Assembly: GCA_041395385.1 (NCBI GenBank)
Contig: JAWLAN010000006.1
Coordinates: 372,001 to 436,000, forward strand
Direction of reading: 5' to 3'
DNA length: 64,000 nucleotides
Origin: JAJVHZ01 sp041395385
GTDB lineage: Bacteria > Pseudomonadota > Gammaproteobacteria > JAJPIJ01
Position 1 is the first letter of the stretch. Each line of letters opens with the position of its first letter. Under the pieces are notes generated by a model, which was not told the DNA's origin, ran no database searches, and worked only from the letters and a program-made list of their open reading frames with translations. Shown here piece after piece: positions 53,095 through 61,800 of this stretch. Both the position numbers and the translations under genes were made by a program.

Positions 53095-54239
53095 CAGCTC
53101 TGCCCCTTCGGGAGCACGTCAGGAAGAAACGAGGACACGCCTTTTAGACGCCTCGGGCAGCCTTCTCGAATGACCTCGCGGAGCACGCCTTCCATGTCGC
53201 CCTCATGCGCGTAAGTCATCACGTTCAACGCAGGGCCGGCTGCCGTCCGTACCCATTTGACCATCTGCTCGTAGGCGAGCTGGCCCTCACGTCGGATCGT
53301 CGCAACCTTGTCCTGCGGAATCGAGAGAAACTCCATGCAGGGATACGCACCAGCCAGAAAGGCACCTGGGCGGGTGACCATTTCCCAACCGAGAACACGC
53401 GACTGATGCCGCCATTCAACCTCGACCCGAAACCAAGGGCTGCATGGATCGCCCTGCTCTTTGCCCTTTTCGTAGCACCGACACATCTTGCCGTTCGCCC
53501 GAGCGCCGACATACAAAGTCTTGCCATCGCCCGACCCGAAGTCGTCCACGAGCCGAGCTTTTGGCGGTCTGCCGCTGGCATTGAATCCGCCATCTCGGTA
53601 CCACGCGAGAACGGCCTCCATGTTCACCAAAGCGCCCTCGAGGTCATCGTGCGCCAGGTCGATTCTTGTCACCGTAGCGGCTACGGTTATGCCCCATGCA
53701 TGCACAACCGCCCAATCCCGGACGTGGCCGCATCCCTGCGCGTTCAATTCAACATGCATCGTACCTCGTTGCCTTTCCCCTCCATACGCCGAGAGGCCGC
53801 AGTCGCCCAAATTGATCCGCTGCCGATAGCCCATCCAGCCCTTCGACGTATGTTGCCAAGCATCGGGGGGGAGATTGAAAACTTCGTGCAGCTGCTCGCG
53901 CAGCCAGCTAGGTGACCGTTCGTCGCCGCCGCGCAGCGTGAACGCAAGCCAGTCTACATGCGCGATTTCGGCTGCATGACTAGGCGTGTGGAGTGACCTG
54001 TTGCCTTGAGGTGGGGTCCCGAGACCGTTGACGTTGCGGTAAGCTCGCTCAGCCTGGAGCTCACTTTCACCGCTCGTCACCGACTTGATGTCCTCTGGAC
54101 TTTCGCCCCGTGTTACTAGGTCGGGGCCGACATCGACGCCGCCGGCCGGCTGCGCCAGCCGTCGGCTCTCGGTGCAATGCCCAGCCGCCCCATCTTGGCG
54201 CTTAAGAATATACAGTAATGCGTAGTCATGCCGCTGCAT
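53094..54239 (-). CDS. Rep_trans-type replication initiation protein
   Basis: 381 residues. The first 95 have no known domain. From about 95 on it matches the replication initiation factor family (Rep_trans): HVDWLAFTLRGG, GYRQRINLGDCGLSAYGGER, VTRIDLAHDDLEG, TLYVGARANGKMCRCYEKG and WFRVEVEWRHQSR. Such proteins nick a double-strand origin for rolling-circle replication in plasmids and filamentous phages. The likely active tyrosines are in the central part. It touches the HTH gene by one base. It suggests that the excised circle can replicate. Confidence 0.82.
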   Translation of the reverse strand: MQRHDYALLYILKRQDGAAGHCTESRRLAQPAGGVDVGPDLVTRGESPEDIKSVTSGESELQAERAYRNVNGLGTPPQGNRSLHTPSHAAEIAHVDWLAFTLRGGDERSPSWLREQLHEVFNLPPDAWQHTSKGWMGYRQRINLGDCGLSAYGGERQRGTMHVELNAQGCGHVRDWAVVHAWGITVAATVTRIDLAHDDLEGALVNMEAVLAWYRDGGFNASGRPPKARLVDDFGSGDGKTLYVGARANGKMCRCYEKGKEQGDPCSPWFRVEVEWRHQSRVLGWEMVTRPGAFLAGAYPCMEFLSIPQDKVATIRREGQLAYEQMVKWVRTAAGPALNVMTYAHEGDMEGVLREVIREGCPRRLKGVSSFLPDVLPKGQS

Positions 54240-54294
54240 GACTACAGAGTCTAGAGGGTACTAGAAATCCCTGTCAAGGGATTCTCATTCTCCC

Positions 54295-54654
54295 TTACTG
54301 CAAGAGTCGACGCCCTTCAATCTTAACGTCCCCGCTAACCACTTTCCAGAAATTGGATAGCTTCCTCGCGATCTGATAGGCAAACGCTCGCCCGACATCT
54401 GGCCCCTCTTCGTCGAACTCCTTACGAATTTCTATTCCAAGTATCTCTTCGTATTTCCTGATTGTTCTCTTGTTATGGACTAGAATCAGCGGCTTCCAGC
54501 CAACGTGCCTACCTATCATGTAGAAGCCAACCGCTTGCTCGATTTCCTCGAATGTTCCGTCATACCGCACAATTGCCTTGTCAAGAAGATCGATAATTCG
54601 CTTTGCCTCTTGAGCACTCGCCGCCGCCAAGTTGCCTTTCGTTTTTCGGCCCAT
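54295..54654 (-). CDS. hypothetical protein, element cargo
   Basis: 119 residues, not recognised. Mixed charge, helical: AAASAQEAKRIIDLLDKAIV, FEEIEQAVGFYMIGRHVGWK, TIRKYEEILGIEIRKEFDEE, RKLSNFWKVVSGDVKIEG. No cysteines, membrane span or signal. Base composition is AT-richer than the chromosome. It lies 89 bp after the NTPase gene, with a perfect stem-loop between. Confidence 0.7.
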   Translation of the reverse strand: MGRKTKGNLAAASAQEAKRIIDLLDKAIVRYDGTFEEIEQAVGFYMIGRHVGWKPLILVHNKRTIRKYEEILGIEIRKEFDEEGPDVGRAFAYQIARKLSNFWKVVSGDVKIEGRRLLQ

Positions 54655-54675
54655 TTAATGGACTCCCAGCATTTC

Positions 54676-54699
54676 GCGTAGCCCGCCCACAGGCTACGC
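54676..54699. terminator. stem-loop between NTPase and 119-aa genes
   Basis: GCGTAGCC and GGCTACGC make a perfect 8-bp stem around an 8-base loop. On the minus strand it comes 44 bp after the NTPase stop. A terminator or RNA-processing site is possible. No strong T-run. Confidence 0.45.
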
Positions 54700-54742
54700 A
54701 TACTCCCTTTGGCGTGCAACCACAACCATAGAAAGCCCGACC

Positions 54743-56083
54743 CTATTTCTTCCTGGAGGTGTGAAAGACCACCCGACTAGTGCTGCCAGAAACCACCAAC
54801 AACCGTTCGAACTCGTTGGTAAAAATGCGAATTACCTCCGACAAATCTCTATCGGAACTAGCTCTCCAAGCAGCGTCAGTAGCATCACGATATTGCGCCA
54901 ACGCAAACGCGCGGTAAATTGGGTCCGAGAACGAGTACAGTCCTGAAGTTGAGTCATACCTCAGGATTCCGCCGTACTCGGGAGTCGTAAGTCTTGGCAG
55001 GATATTTTTTAAATTATATTCGGGATAACTTGGCTCCGCTTGGCGAATCCGCTTATGCAGATCAAATCTACTCGCACCACGCTCCGGAGATCGGCACAGC
55101 GCTTTAATGACTATAGTCGCATTATCAAACCTAGTCTTTCGCCGCTGCCTCACTGCACTGTCGAAGGCACTCCTTATGCTATCCGACGCATCTTCGGCAT
55201 ATGCCTTGATCGCCGTTTCAAAATGTTCTTTCGCGAGCGCTATCGGTGAGCTAACCGTGCAGTGAACTCCGGCCGCATCACACATGTTCAAACATAGATG
55301 GTGACACGCCGACGCCAACCCGTTGGAATAGCGAGCAATAAGACTTTTTATTTCCTTTCCAAAAACAATATTAAGTGCTGCTTCACCCTTGCTAATGATT
55401 GCCTCTATTTCTTTTTCCGTCATAAGCGTCACGTGTATTTCGGCAACCCGATTTCGCATTTCTCTATCGCAATCGATCACCTGGCGGGCAGTATCCACGG
55501 CGCCTAGCGCCACAATTTTTAGTTCCCCATACTCGTCGGCGAGGTCCATAAATACTTTCATCAACTGCGACAGTTTGACCTTCTCCGCTTCGTCAATCTT
55601 GTGAAAATCCTCAAGTACCCAACAACATTTCGCCGCACCCATGAAACGACCAAGCGCTTGGGGCGTGAGTTGAGGCGGCAGGATTCGAACCTCCTTTTCG
55701 CTGGTCTCTGTCGTCTTAGTACCTCCAATCTTGGATTGGATATTTAGGTACGACCCAGCCAGTTCACCAGAAATCGATTTTGAACTTGCAGCAGTGCGTT
55801 CAGCGATGTAAAAGGGCGCCAGTTGGTCGAATCCATCCAGTATTAATTGTTCAAACGTCAACCCCCGCATACATCGCGTTGTAACATGGTTCTCGTATAA
55901 TTGATTGAGTTTGTTAATTAGTAATGTGGTCTTCCCCGATCCCGAATGCCCATACACAACGACTTGCTTCCCGGGCGTTGTGAGTGCGCTTACGAGCCGA
56001 TCGTTTACAGCGTCACGCTCTACGAACGCGACCCGGGCTGGCTTCGTTGGTGTAAATACATCCCGTGCTAAGTATTGTCCCAT
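54743..56083 (-). CDS. AAA/STAND-type NTPase, element cargo
   Basis: 446 residues. Walker A is VVVYGHSGSGKTTLL (near residue 45), Walker B is CCWVLEDFHKID (near 152), and a sensor region LKIVALGAVDTARQVID follows. A lid of helices and a winged-helix-like C-terminal part (YGGILRYDSTSGLYSFSDPI, then RAFALAQYR) complete the build seen in STAND and archaeal-type ATPases. No nuclease, TIR or protease effector is fused. The upstream partner gene ends 90 bp before. AT-rich. A defence or regulatory ATPase is plausible but not shown. Confidence 0.82.
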   Translation of the reverse strand: MGQYLARDVFTPTKPARVAFVERDAVNDRLVSALTTPGKQVVVYGHSGSGKTTLLINKLNQLYENHVTTRCMRGLTFEQLILDGFDQLAPFYIAERTAASSKSISGELAGSYLNIQSKIGGTKTTETSEKEVRILPPQLTPQALGRFMGAAKCCWVLEDFHKIDEAEKVKLSQLMKVFMDLADEYGELKIVALGAVDTARQVIDCDREMRNRVAEIHVTLMTEKEIEAIISKGEAALNIVFGKEIKSLIARYSNGLASACHHLCLNMCDAAGVHCTVSSPIALAKEHFETAIKAYAEDASDSIRSAFDSAVRQRRKTRFDNATIVIKALCRSPERGASRFDLHKRIRQAEPSYPEYNLKNILPRLTTPEYGGILRYDSTSGLYSFSDPIYRAFALAQYRDATDAAWRASSDRDLSEVIRIFTNEFERLLVVSGSTSRVVFHTSRKK

Positions 56084-56173
56084 CTCGCCCTCCCCGAGTT
56101 CGTTTCAGTCTTTCCGAAGTCTGGATCGTTCCTACCGTCGACCATCGTTGCCCGGATATCTCAGTGGCAATTT

Positions 56174-56907
56174 TCACCAACCGCTAATAGCGTCCATTAT
56201 TCTGCCGAACAGCGCCACAAGCTTGTCTCCCTTAAGCGCGACGTCAGTAGTCGCATTCACAACCCTCCATAATTCGCGAAGCTTAGTCACTGTCTCGGTG
56301 CCCGAGTTCTCGCGCACAGTTTCCTGGGCCTCAAGCAGTTCCCCGCTAGCAATATGTGCCGACTCCCGCAATGCCTTAGCCCCGCATATCGGATACCAAG
56401 CCAACCCTCGTCTGATAAGTCCAATATGGTGCCGGACCAGAAGTACTATGCTCTCTGGTACATTCGAATGCTCTACAAGCGCTTCTAACTCGCTAACTCG
56501 ACGCTCGATTTCCCCAAGCTCTTCGGCGTCAATAGCCACCTCTTCGTCATCTAGGATTTCTGCACAGAATGCCAAGGCCGTTAGAGTTTCTGGCTTTATT
56601 TGCGAGATGACGTTGCTCCAAGGTCCGTTCAGGAAGCTTGGCTGAATACTGCTTCTCAGCCTTTCCACCAACTTGCTGTACAGCTCCGGACTGAGATCCC
56701 GCTCGCCAAGCTGCTTGGCGATTGCCTGGATCTCCCTTTCGACTAGGCTCAACCTCTCAACGACCGCAAATTGAGTAGAGAGACTGTCCTCAGTCTCTAC
56801 GCCCAGCAGAAGTGCCCAATTGTCACTAGCAGGTTTAGTGTCCGGAATGCCGGCACCTTTTGGAATATGGCAAGCAACCGGGCGGCGCTATTGACTTTCC
56901 TGACCAT
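56174..56907 (-). pseudogene. helical protein gene with an internal frameshift, element cargo
   Basis: Two frames together make one protein of about 243 residues. ATG 56907, behind a strong GAGGAGG ribosome site, reads MVRKVNSAARLLAIFQKVP. The next frame then continues IPDTKPASDNWALLLGVETE, DSLSTQFAVVERLSLVEREI and on to 56174. The switch (-1) is near 56848-56862, at or after an AAAAGG tract. The second frame has no ATG or GTG before the TTG at 56752, which would give only 192 residues. Either one base was lost or the frame shift is used. The protein is helical with a VPESIVLLVRHHIGLIRRGL segment. Function unknown. Confidence 0.6.
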
Positions 56908-57033
56908 GGATTCCCTCCTCAAATTCCATTCTAGCGCCAGTCCCGTTTCACCGTGATCCACAGCCGCTGGCGCCTCCGTGCATTGACCCGGGCAAGTTAG
57001 CAGCCCGGGTCCACGCCAGCTATGGGCTATGGA

Positions 57034-57294
57034 CTACGGGGAAAACGCAGCCCCGGGGATACCATCCCTAAATGTGCTTCGGAGGAAGATTTCGTCCTGG
57101 ATCTCATGTGACACCTCTGGCCTGCTGTCCATTCTGATTCCAAACCATCCACCCCGCGCATCGAATCGCAGATATTCGACTTTTCCGGTCGAATCGACCG
57201 GCGTATCGCTTCCCATTGATTGGACGACCACAAACCGCCGCCCTATGAAGATACCTGGCGATAACCGCACCGTGTTTACTCGCTGCTTTCCCAT
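57034..57294 (-). CDS. small hypothetical protein near attR
   Basis: 86 residues from ATG 57294, with a GGAAGG ribosome site 7 bases upstream. Beta-rich: RVNTVRLSPGIFIGRRFVVV, KVEYLRFDARGGWFGIRMDS. Not recognised. It is the element gene closest to attR and is read away from it. A longer frame into attR has no start signal and crosses the tRNA remnant. Confidence 0.5.
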   Translation of the reverse strand: MGKQRVNTVRLSPGIFIGRRFVVVQSMGSDTPVDSTGKVEYLRFDARGGWFGIRMDSRPEVSHEIQDEIFLRSTFRDGIPGAAFSP

Positions 57295-57434
57295 GTCTAT
57301 GCCTTCCACAACGTGACTGAATCGTGACCAACGTCGGTCACTGGCAACCGCTTTATGTCCCGTCTGGTCACATTTGCACGGGGCTGGCGTGCGTAACTGA
57401 TTGAAGGATCGAGAGGGAGAACGGTCCTGCAGGA

Positions 57435-57480
57435 TTCGCAATGCGAAGGTCGGGGGTTCGATCCCCCCCGTCTCCACCAT
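57435..57480. repeat. attR, 46-bp direct repeat
   Basis: Exact copy of 51744-51789: the 3' part of tRNA-Ala from the anticodon loop through CCA. No tRNA 5' half precedes it. Confidence 0.95.
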
Positions 57481-57609
57481 AAATACAATAAATTAGACTT
57501 CATTTTCGTCTGGCAATCCCTGCGGTTTTTGATGTAAGTCCGAGATAAGTCCTCCGTGATCGATCTCGCGACTCTCTTCGCCTCATACGAGGCGGCGCCG
57601 CACATAAGA

Positions 57610-57891
57610 CTAATTATTCGGTGGCGCGACGACGAACCGCACTACCTCGCACAGCCACCCCTGAACCACCGTCTGCCCGTCCTCTAGCCGCTCATAGCCG
57701 CGTAGCCGGAGACCGTCCGCAACGATTGCCACGAGGACGGATACATAGAGCGGAGAAAAGGCCACTTCGGCCATGGACGAATTTGCCAGCTGCAGCGTCG
57801 CAACCTGATATGGCCGCTCCCCGTACACTTGGTGATGGGGCTTCAGATCGCCCTCGACGGGTGCCATAACCGCTATTTCTCTCCACGGCAA
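57610..57891 (-). CDS. possible small hypothetical protein
   Basis: 93 residues (85 from the second ATG, MAPVEGDLKPHHQVYG). Contains QVATLQLANSSMAEVAFSPL and VSVLVAIVADGLRLRG and ends VVAPPNN. Not recognised. It lies between attR and the etfB scrap, in a region where the operon was cut, and may be a fragment. Confidence 0.3.
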   Translation of the reverse strand: MPWREIAVMAPVEGDLKPHHQVYGERPYQVATLQLANSSMAEVAFSPLYVSVLVAIVADGLRLRGYERLEDGQTVVQGWLCEVVRFVVAPPNN

Positions 57892-57948
57892 TTGCCTGCC
57901 TCATTTACGAAGCACCCGGACCCGAACGTGCATAACAGAATACTGTAC

Positions 57949-58077
57949 TCATATACAGCGGCCGAGCAGCTCGCTGGCCTCCGCAGCAGTCCCACGCGCC
58001 ATCGCGGCCAGACAGTCGGTCAGCAGCATGTCCTGGAGGTGATGCTCGCTGATGTGGACGTCGAAGATGTCGCTCAT
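57949..58077 (-). CDS. possible short reading frame after the etfB scrap
   Basis: 42 codons starting MSDIFDVHISEHHLQDM, overlapping the stop of the etfB scrap by ATGA. Not recognised. The overlap may be chance created at the deletion joint. Confidence 0.25.
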   Translation of the reverse strand: MSDIFDVHISEHHLQDMLLTDCLAAMARGTAAEASELLGRCI

Positions 58078-58124
58078 GTTCGATCGAGAATCGCCACCTG
58101 CTTTACGGGTACCAGTATCTTCAT
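58074..58124 (-). pseudogene. etfB: etfB 5' scrap
   Basis: Reads MKILVPVKQVAILD then RT and stop. MKILVPVKQVA is the start of electron transfer flavoprotein beta subunits. Its ATG overlaps the stop of the repeat-protein gene upstream by 4 bases, the original operon coupling. Only about 14 of roughly 250 codons are left, and no etfA follows. Confidence 0.75.
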
Positions 58125-59542
58125 GATTCTCGCTCTGGGTTGGTAGTGGAACTCGAATCGTCCGCAACCGCCGCCGGCCGTTGCGGCTGCCCGCGCCGAA
58201 TCAGCGCCCGCAGCGCCGCGAATCGCACGTGCGGATCCGGATCCTCGGTGAGGTTTTCCAGATCCTCTTCGGTGAGCGCCGGATGTTCCGCGAGCATGAC
58301 GCGGTTCAGCGGGTAGGGGTCCTCCCGCAGCGTGTGAAGAACCTGCCGCGGGGCGGCCCTGTTCAGTATGACTGCGCGCCGCAGGTCGCTGTTCCCGCTC
58401 GCGGCGATGCGCAGCAAGACCCCTGTTGCCGTGTTCGGATTGCGGCCGATCGCCGAGGCGACATCCGGATCGTCTTCGGCGGACAGGCGCGCCAGCGCCT
58501 CCGGCGGTATGTCGGGACGCAGCGCCACGCCTGCCCTGACCCAGGCGACCGGGTCCGTCGCCAGGCGGTTCAGCAGCGCGGGCGTGCAGCTCGGATTGCG
58601 GCTCACCGCGCGCCGCACCTCGAATTCCCGGTCCGCCGCCAGTCTGCCGAGCACCGGCTCCGGCACGCAGCGGTTGCGGCCCAGCCAGCGTCGCACCCAG
58701 GCATCGGGGTCGCGCGACAGCCGTTCGACCACGGTTGCCGGCAGGGCGTCTCGCCTTGCCTCCGCGCGCCGCACCTGCGAGGAGGGGTCGGCGGCAAGGC
58801 CGCTCAGCTCCTCCGCGGAAACGCTCGCGCCCTGCACGGCCGCCGCTCGCACTTCGGCCGCCGGGTCGCTCAGAAGTCGGAGCAGCGCCTGCATGGACGC
58901 GGCGGGATTCGCCGCCACCATGCGCCGCACCGCAGGCTCCGGACTGCGTTCCGCCGCCTCCATGATCGCGGGCGGGCAGTTCGGATGCGCCGCGACCTGC
59001 GCGCGCAGGTACGGATCGGGCGACGCCCACAGGTGCGCCAGCAGCCTGGCGTCCGCATGCGGATTGCTCGCGATCCCCTTGCGCGCGGGCAGGGGCGCGC
59101 CTTCCATCAGCGCGCGCAGCAACGCGAGCGGCGCGCGAGGATTCCAGCACAGGGCGTCGCGCACGCCCGGATGCGCGCGCCACGGCAAGCCCTCCAACAC
59201 GGCCGCGGGCGCGTTCCGGTGCCGTGCGACGGCCTCCAGGATCTCGATGCAGGCGTCCTCGCGCGCCAGCTGCCGCAGCACCTCCGGCGGCGTGGCCGGA
59301 TGGCGCGCCACCTTGCGGCGGATCTTGCGATCGGACTCGCCGGCGAGGCGGCGCAGCACCTCCGGCGGCGTGAACGGGGCCTCGGCGAACTGCCGCTTCA
59401 GGCGGTAAGAGGCAAGAAGGATCGGCTCCAGTCGGCCGCGGTCCTCCTCGCCGGTGGCGGCGTAGGCGGCCGCGGCCAGGAAGGGATCTTCGCGCCGCAC
59501 GGCCTTGGCAATCACCCTGGCGAGCGCATCGACGAGCATCAT
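58121..59542 (-). CDS. LRV/HEAT-like repeat protein of the dgc operon
   Basis: 473 residues built of about 16 units of 22-26 residues with the pattern DP..VR..VARNP..P...L..L (for example RKVARHPATPPEVLRQLARE, RRAVSRNPSCTPALLNRLAT). This is the leucine-rich repeat variant (LRV) type. The N-terminal part has few cysteines, so a 4Fe4S site as in Azotobacter LRV is not evident. It is read 22 bp after dgcB and 4-base coupled to the etfB start, so it belongs to the operon and may help assemble the flavoprotein complex. That role is an inference. Confidence 0.8.
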   Translation of the reverse strand: MMLVDALARVIAKAVRREDPFLAAAAYAATGEEDRGRLEPILLASYRLKRQFAEAPFTPPEVLRRLAGESDRKIRRKVARHPATPPEVLRQLAREDACIEILEAVARHRNAPAAVLEGLPWRAHPGVRDALCWNPRAPLALLRALMEGAPLPARKGIASNPHADARLLAHLWASPDPYLRAQVAAHPNCPPAIMEAAERSPEPAVRRMVAANPAASMQALLRLLSDPAAEVRAAAVQGASVSAEELSGLAADPSSQVRRAEARRDALPATVVERLSRDPDAWVRRWLGRNRCVPEPVLGRLAADREFEVRRAVSRNPSCTPALLNRLATDPVAWVRAGVALRPDIPPEALARLSAEDDPDVASAIGRNPNTATGVLLRIAASGNSDLRRAVILNRAAPRQVLHTLREDPYPLNRVMLAEHPALTEEDLENLTEDPDPHVRFAALRALIRRGQPQRPAAVADDSSSTTNPERES

Positions 59543-59564
59543 GGCGGCCGCGCTGCCGTCGCCC

Positions 59565-61715
59565 TCAGGCCGTCGCCGTCTGGCCGGCGGCGGCGCCGTG
59601 CTGATCGAAATCCATGCAATCCGCGACCAGCTCGATCAGTTCCATGACCTGGAACCTCTCTTCGTTGCCCGTGGACTTGCGCGCGTCCTCGAACATGTTC
59701 ATGCACTTCGGGCAGTTCACCACGAACACGTTCAGCCCGTCGATCTGCGCCGCCTCGCGCATGCGGTTCTCGGACGGCTTCTGCTTGTCGGTCGGATCGG
59801 GCATCCAGATGCGGCCGCCGCCGGCCCCGCAGCAGAAGGAGTTGTCGCGCGAGCGCTTCATCTCGACGAGCTCCGCGCCCAGCATGCGTATGGACTCCCG
59901 CGGCGGGTCGTAGCCCTTGTTGAGCCGCCCCAGGTGGCAGGGGTCGTGATACGTCACTCGATAGTCGAGCTTCTTCTTCAGCCGGATCCGCCCCTCCGCC
60001 AGCATGCGCCGGATCATCGCGCTGGCGTGCTCGATCTCGTAGCGGCCGCCGAACTCCGGATACTCGTTCCTGATCGTGTTGTAGGTATGCGGATCCGTGG
60101 TCACGATGCGCCTGAACGTGCAGGCGCCCAGCGTCTCGATGTTGGTCTCGGCCAGGTGCTGGTAGAGGCCCTCCTCGCCGACGCGGCGCACGTCGTTGCC
60201 GGCCGTCATCTCGTCCTCGTACAGGATGCCGAAGTCGACCCCGGCCGCATGCAGGATCCGGGCGAAGGCCTGCGAGACCTTCTGGTAGCGCGGATCGAAG
60301 GACGCGTAATCGCCGACGAACCACAGCACGTCCACGGGCTCTTCGCGCGCGTCCTTGATCTGGAAGTCGAGCTTCTTGGTCCAGGCGGGGCGCTTGCGCT
60401 TGTTCTCGCCCAGGGAGTTGCCCTTGGTCTGGATGTTCTGCAGGACCTTCTGCAGCGTCGGCTCCATGCTGCTCATGTCGATGAGCGCCCGCCGCATCTC
60501 GACGATGACCGGCACGTGCTCGATGCCGACGGGGCAGATCTCCACGCACGCCGCGCAGGTCCGGCACGACCACAGGGTCTCGGGCCGCACCTGATTGACG
60601 CCGGCGCCGATGGCGGCCAGGGCGTCCCTGGGCGGCAGGGCCGCCGAGCCAAGCGTGTCGTTGGCGAGCTCTCTCAGGGTCAGCACGAGATCGCGCGGCG
60701 AGAGCGGAAATCCCGTGGCGTTGGCCGGGCAGGCCTCGTGGCAGCGCCCGCACTTGGTGCAGGCGTCGAAGTGCAGCAGCTGCTTCCAGGTGAAGTCCGT
60801 GATGGCGCTGGCGCCTATGCCCGAGGCGCTCAGGTCGGCCTTGGGCAGCAGCGCCGCGGGCTTGCTGTCGCGCAGGGCCAGCGCCGCCATCGCGGTGAAG
60901 ATGTGTTTGGCCTTGGTGAACGGTATCAGCGCGATCAGCGTGAGCGCGAGCAGCCCGTGGAACCACCACAGCCCCATGCGCATCGTCCCGGCGCCCTCCG
61001 CCGAGGTTCCGGCGGCGTCCAGCAGCCAGGCGATTGCCGCGCCGACCGGCGACCACCAACGAAGGTCCCAGACCAGCGGGTCCGCACGCAGCCAGACGAG
61101 TCGCGCGGCCTCCAGCAGGAATCCGGTCAGGCCGATGAGCACGAGTGCCCAGAGAAACGCCCAGTCCTCCCGCCGGTAGCCGCTGCGGTCGTAGTCCGGG
61201 TCCTGGGGACTGCGGTCCGGGCGCGCGTAGTCGAGCTTGGGCAGCGCCAGCCACTTGCGGCGATACATCATGTAGAGCAGGCCGAGGATCAGACCGGCGC
61301 CGGCGATGTCCATCACGAGGGAGAACCAGAGATAGAAATCCCCGTACCAGAATTTTACCCCCGCCAGCGGGGCCAGGATGTCGTACTCCAGCGTGATCGT
61401 CGCCGTGCCCAGGAAGAGCAGGCCGAATCCGAAAAAGATGAGCCCGTGCGTATGCCCCGCGGCGGTGTCACGGCGCCTGAGGGTCCGGTGGGACAGCATG
61501 GCTAGCACCATGTCCCACGCCCCACGGCCGAGGGAGGCGATGCCGAGCGGCCTGCCGCGGCGGTACTTGCGTATCTGCACGTAGCAGCCATAGAGGAACA
61601 CGCCGATCGCACTGAAGCCGACGATATAGAAGACCGCCTCGAGCCATCCCGGGAATCCCTGGAAGAGGATGCGGGTGATCTGCTGTGCGCCTTGTGTGGT
61701 ATCGAGCGGATTCAT
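59565..61715 (-). CDS. dgcB: dimethylglycine demethylation electron carrier DgcB-like (Fe-S oxidoreductase)
   Basis: 716 residues from ATG 61715. About five or six membrane spans (residues 25-330) resemble the nitrate-reductase gamma type. Two 4Fe4S motifs follow: CTKCGRCHEACP and CRTCAACVEICP. The C-terminal half has two CCG domains (CHLGRLNKG, CCGAGGGRIWM and NCPKCMNMF). It takes electrons from DgcA during N-demethylation of dimethylglycine and passes them on toward ETF or quinone. It lies 85 bp after dgcA. Confidence 0.88.
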   Translation of the reverse strand: MNPLDTTQGAQQITRILFQGFPGWLEAVFYIVGFSAIGVFLYGCYVQIRKYRRGRPLGIASLGRGAWDMVLAMLSHRTLRRRDTAAGHTHGLIFFGFGLLFLGTATITLEYDILAPLAGVKFWYGDFYLWFSLVMDIAGAGLILGLLYMMYRRKWLALPKLDYARPDRSPQDPDYDRSGYRREDWAFLWALVLIGLTGFLLEAARLVWLRADPLVWDLRWWSPVGAAIAWLLDAAGTSAEGAGTMRMGLWWFHGLLALTLIALIPFTKAKHIFTAMAALALRDSKPAALLPKADLSASGIGASAITDFTWKQLLHFDACTKCGRCHEACPANATGFPLSPRDLVLTLRELANDTLGSAALPPRDALAAIGAGVNQVRPETLWSCRTCAACVEICPVGIEHVPVIVEMRRALIDMSSMEPTLQKVLQNIQTKGNSLGENKRKRPAWTKKLDFQIKDAREEPVDVLWFVGDYASFDPRYQKVSQAFARILHAAGVDFGILYEDEMTAGNDVRRVGEEGLYQHLAETNIETLGACTFRRIVTTDPHTYNTIRNEYPEFGGRYEIEHASAMIRRMLAEGRIRLKKKLDYRVTYHDPCHLGRLNKGYDPPRESIRMLGAELVEMKRSRDNSFCCGAGGGRIWMPDPTDKQKPSENRMREAAQIDGLNVFVVNCPKCMNMFEDARKSTGNEERFQVMELIELVADCMDFDQHGAAAGQTATA

Positions 61716-61800
61716 GCTTGCCTCGTCCGGGAGGGACGGCTGTCGGAGAAAAGGGCAGCCCGGCGACGTGCAGTGCCGCCGGGCTGCCGCTTGCAGCGGA

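Noticed and set aside
57034..57480. 148-residue version of the small protein at attR
   Set aside because: The upstream part translates the tRNA remnant (GGIEPPTFALRI) and has no ribosome site; the start at 57294 has one.
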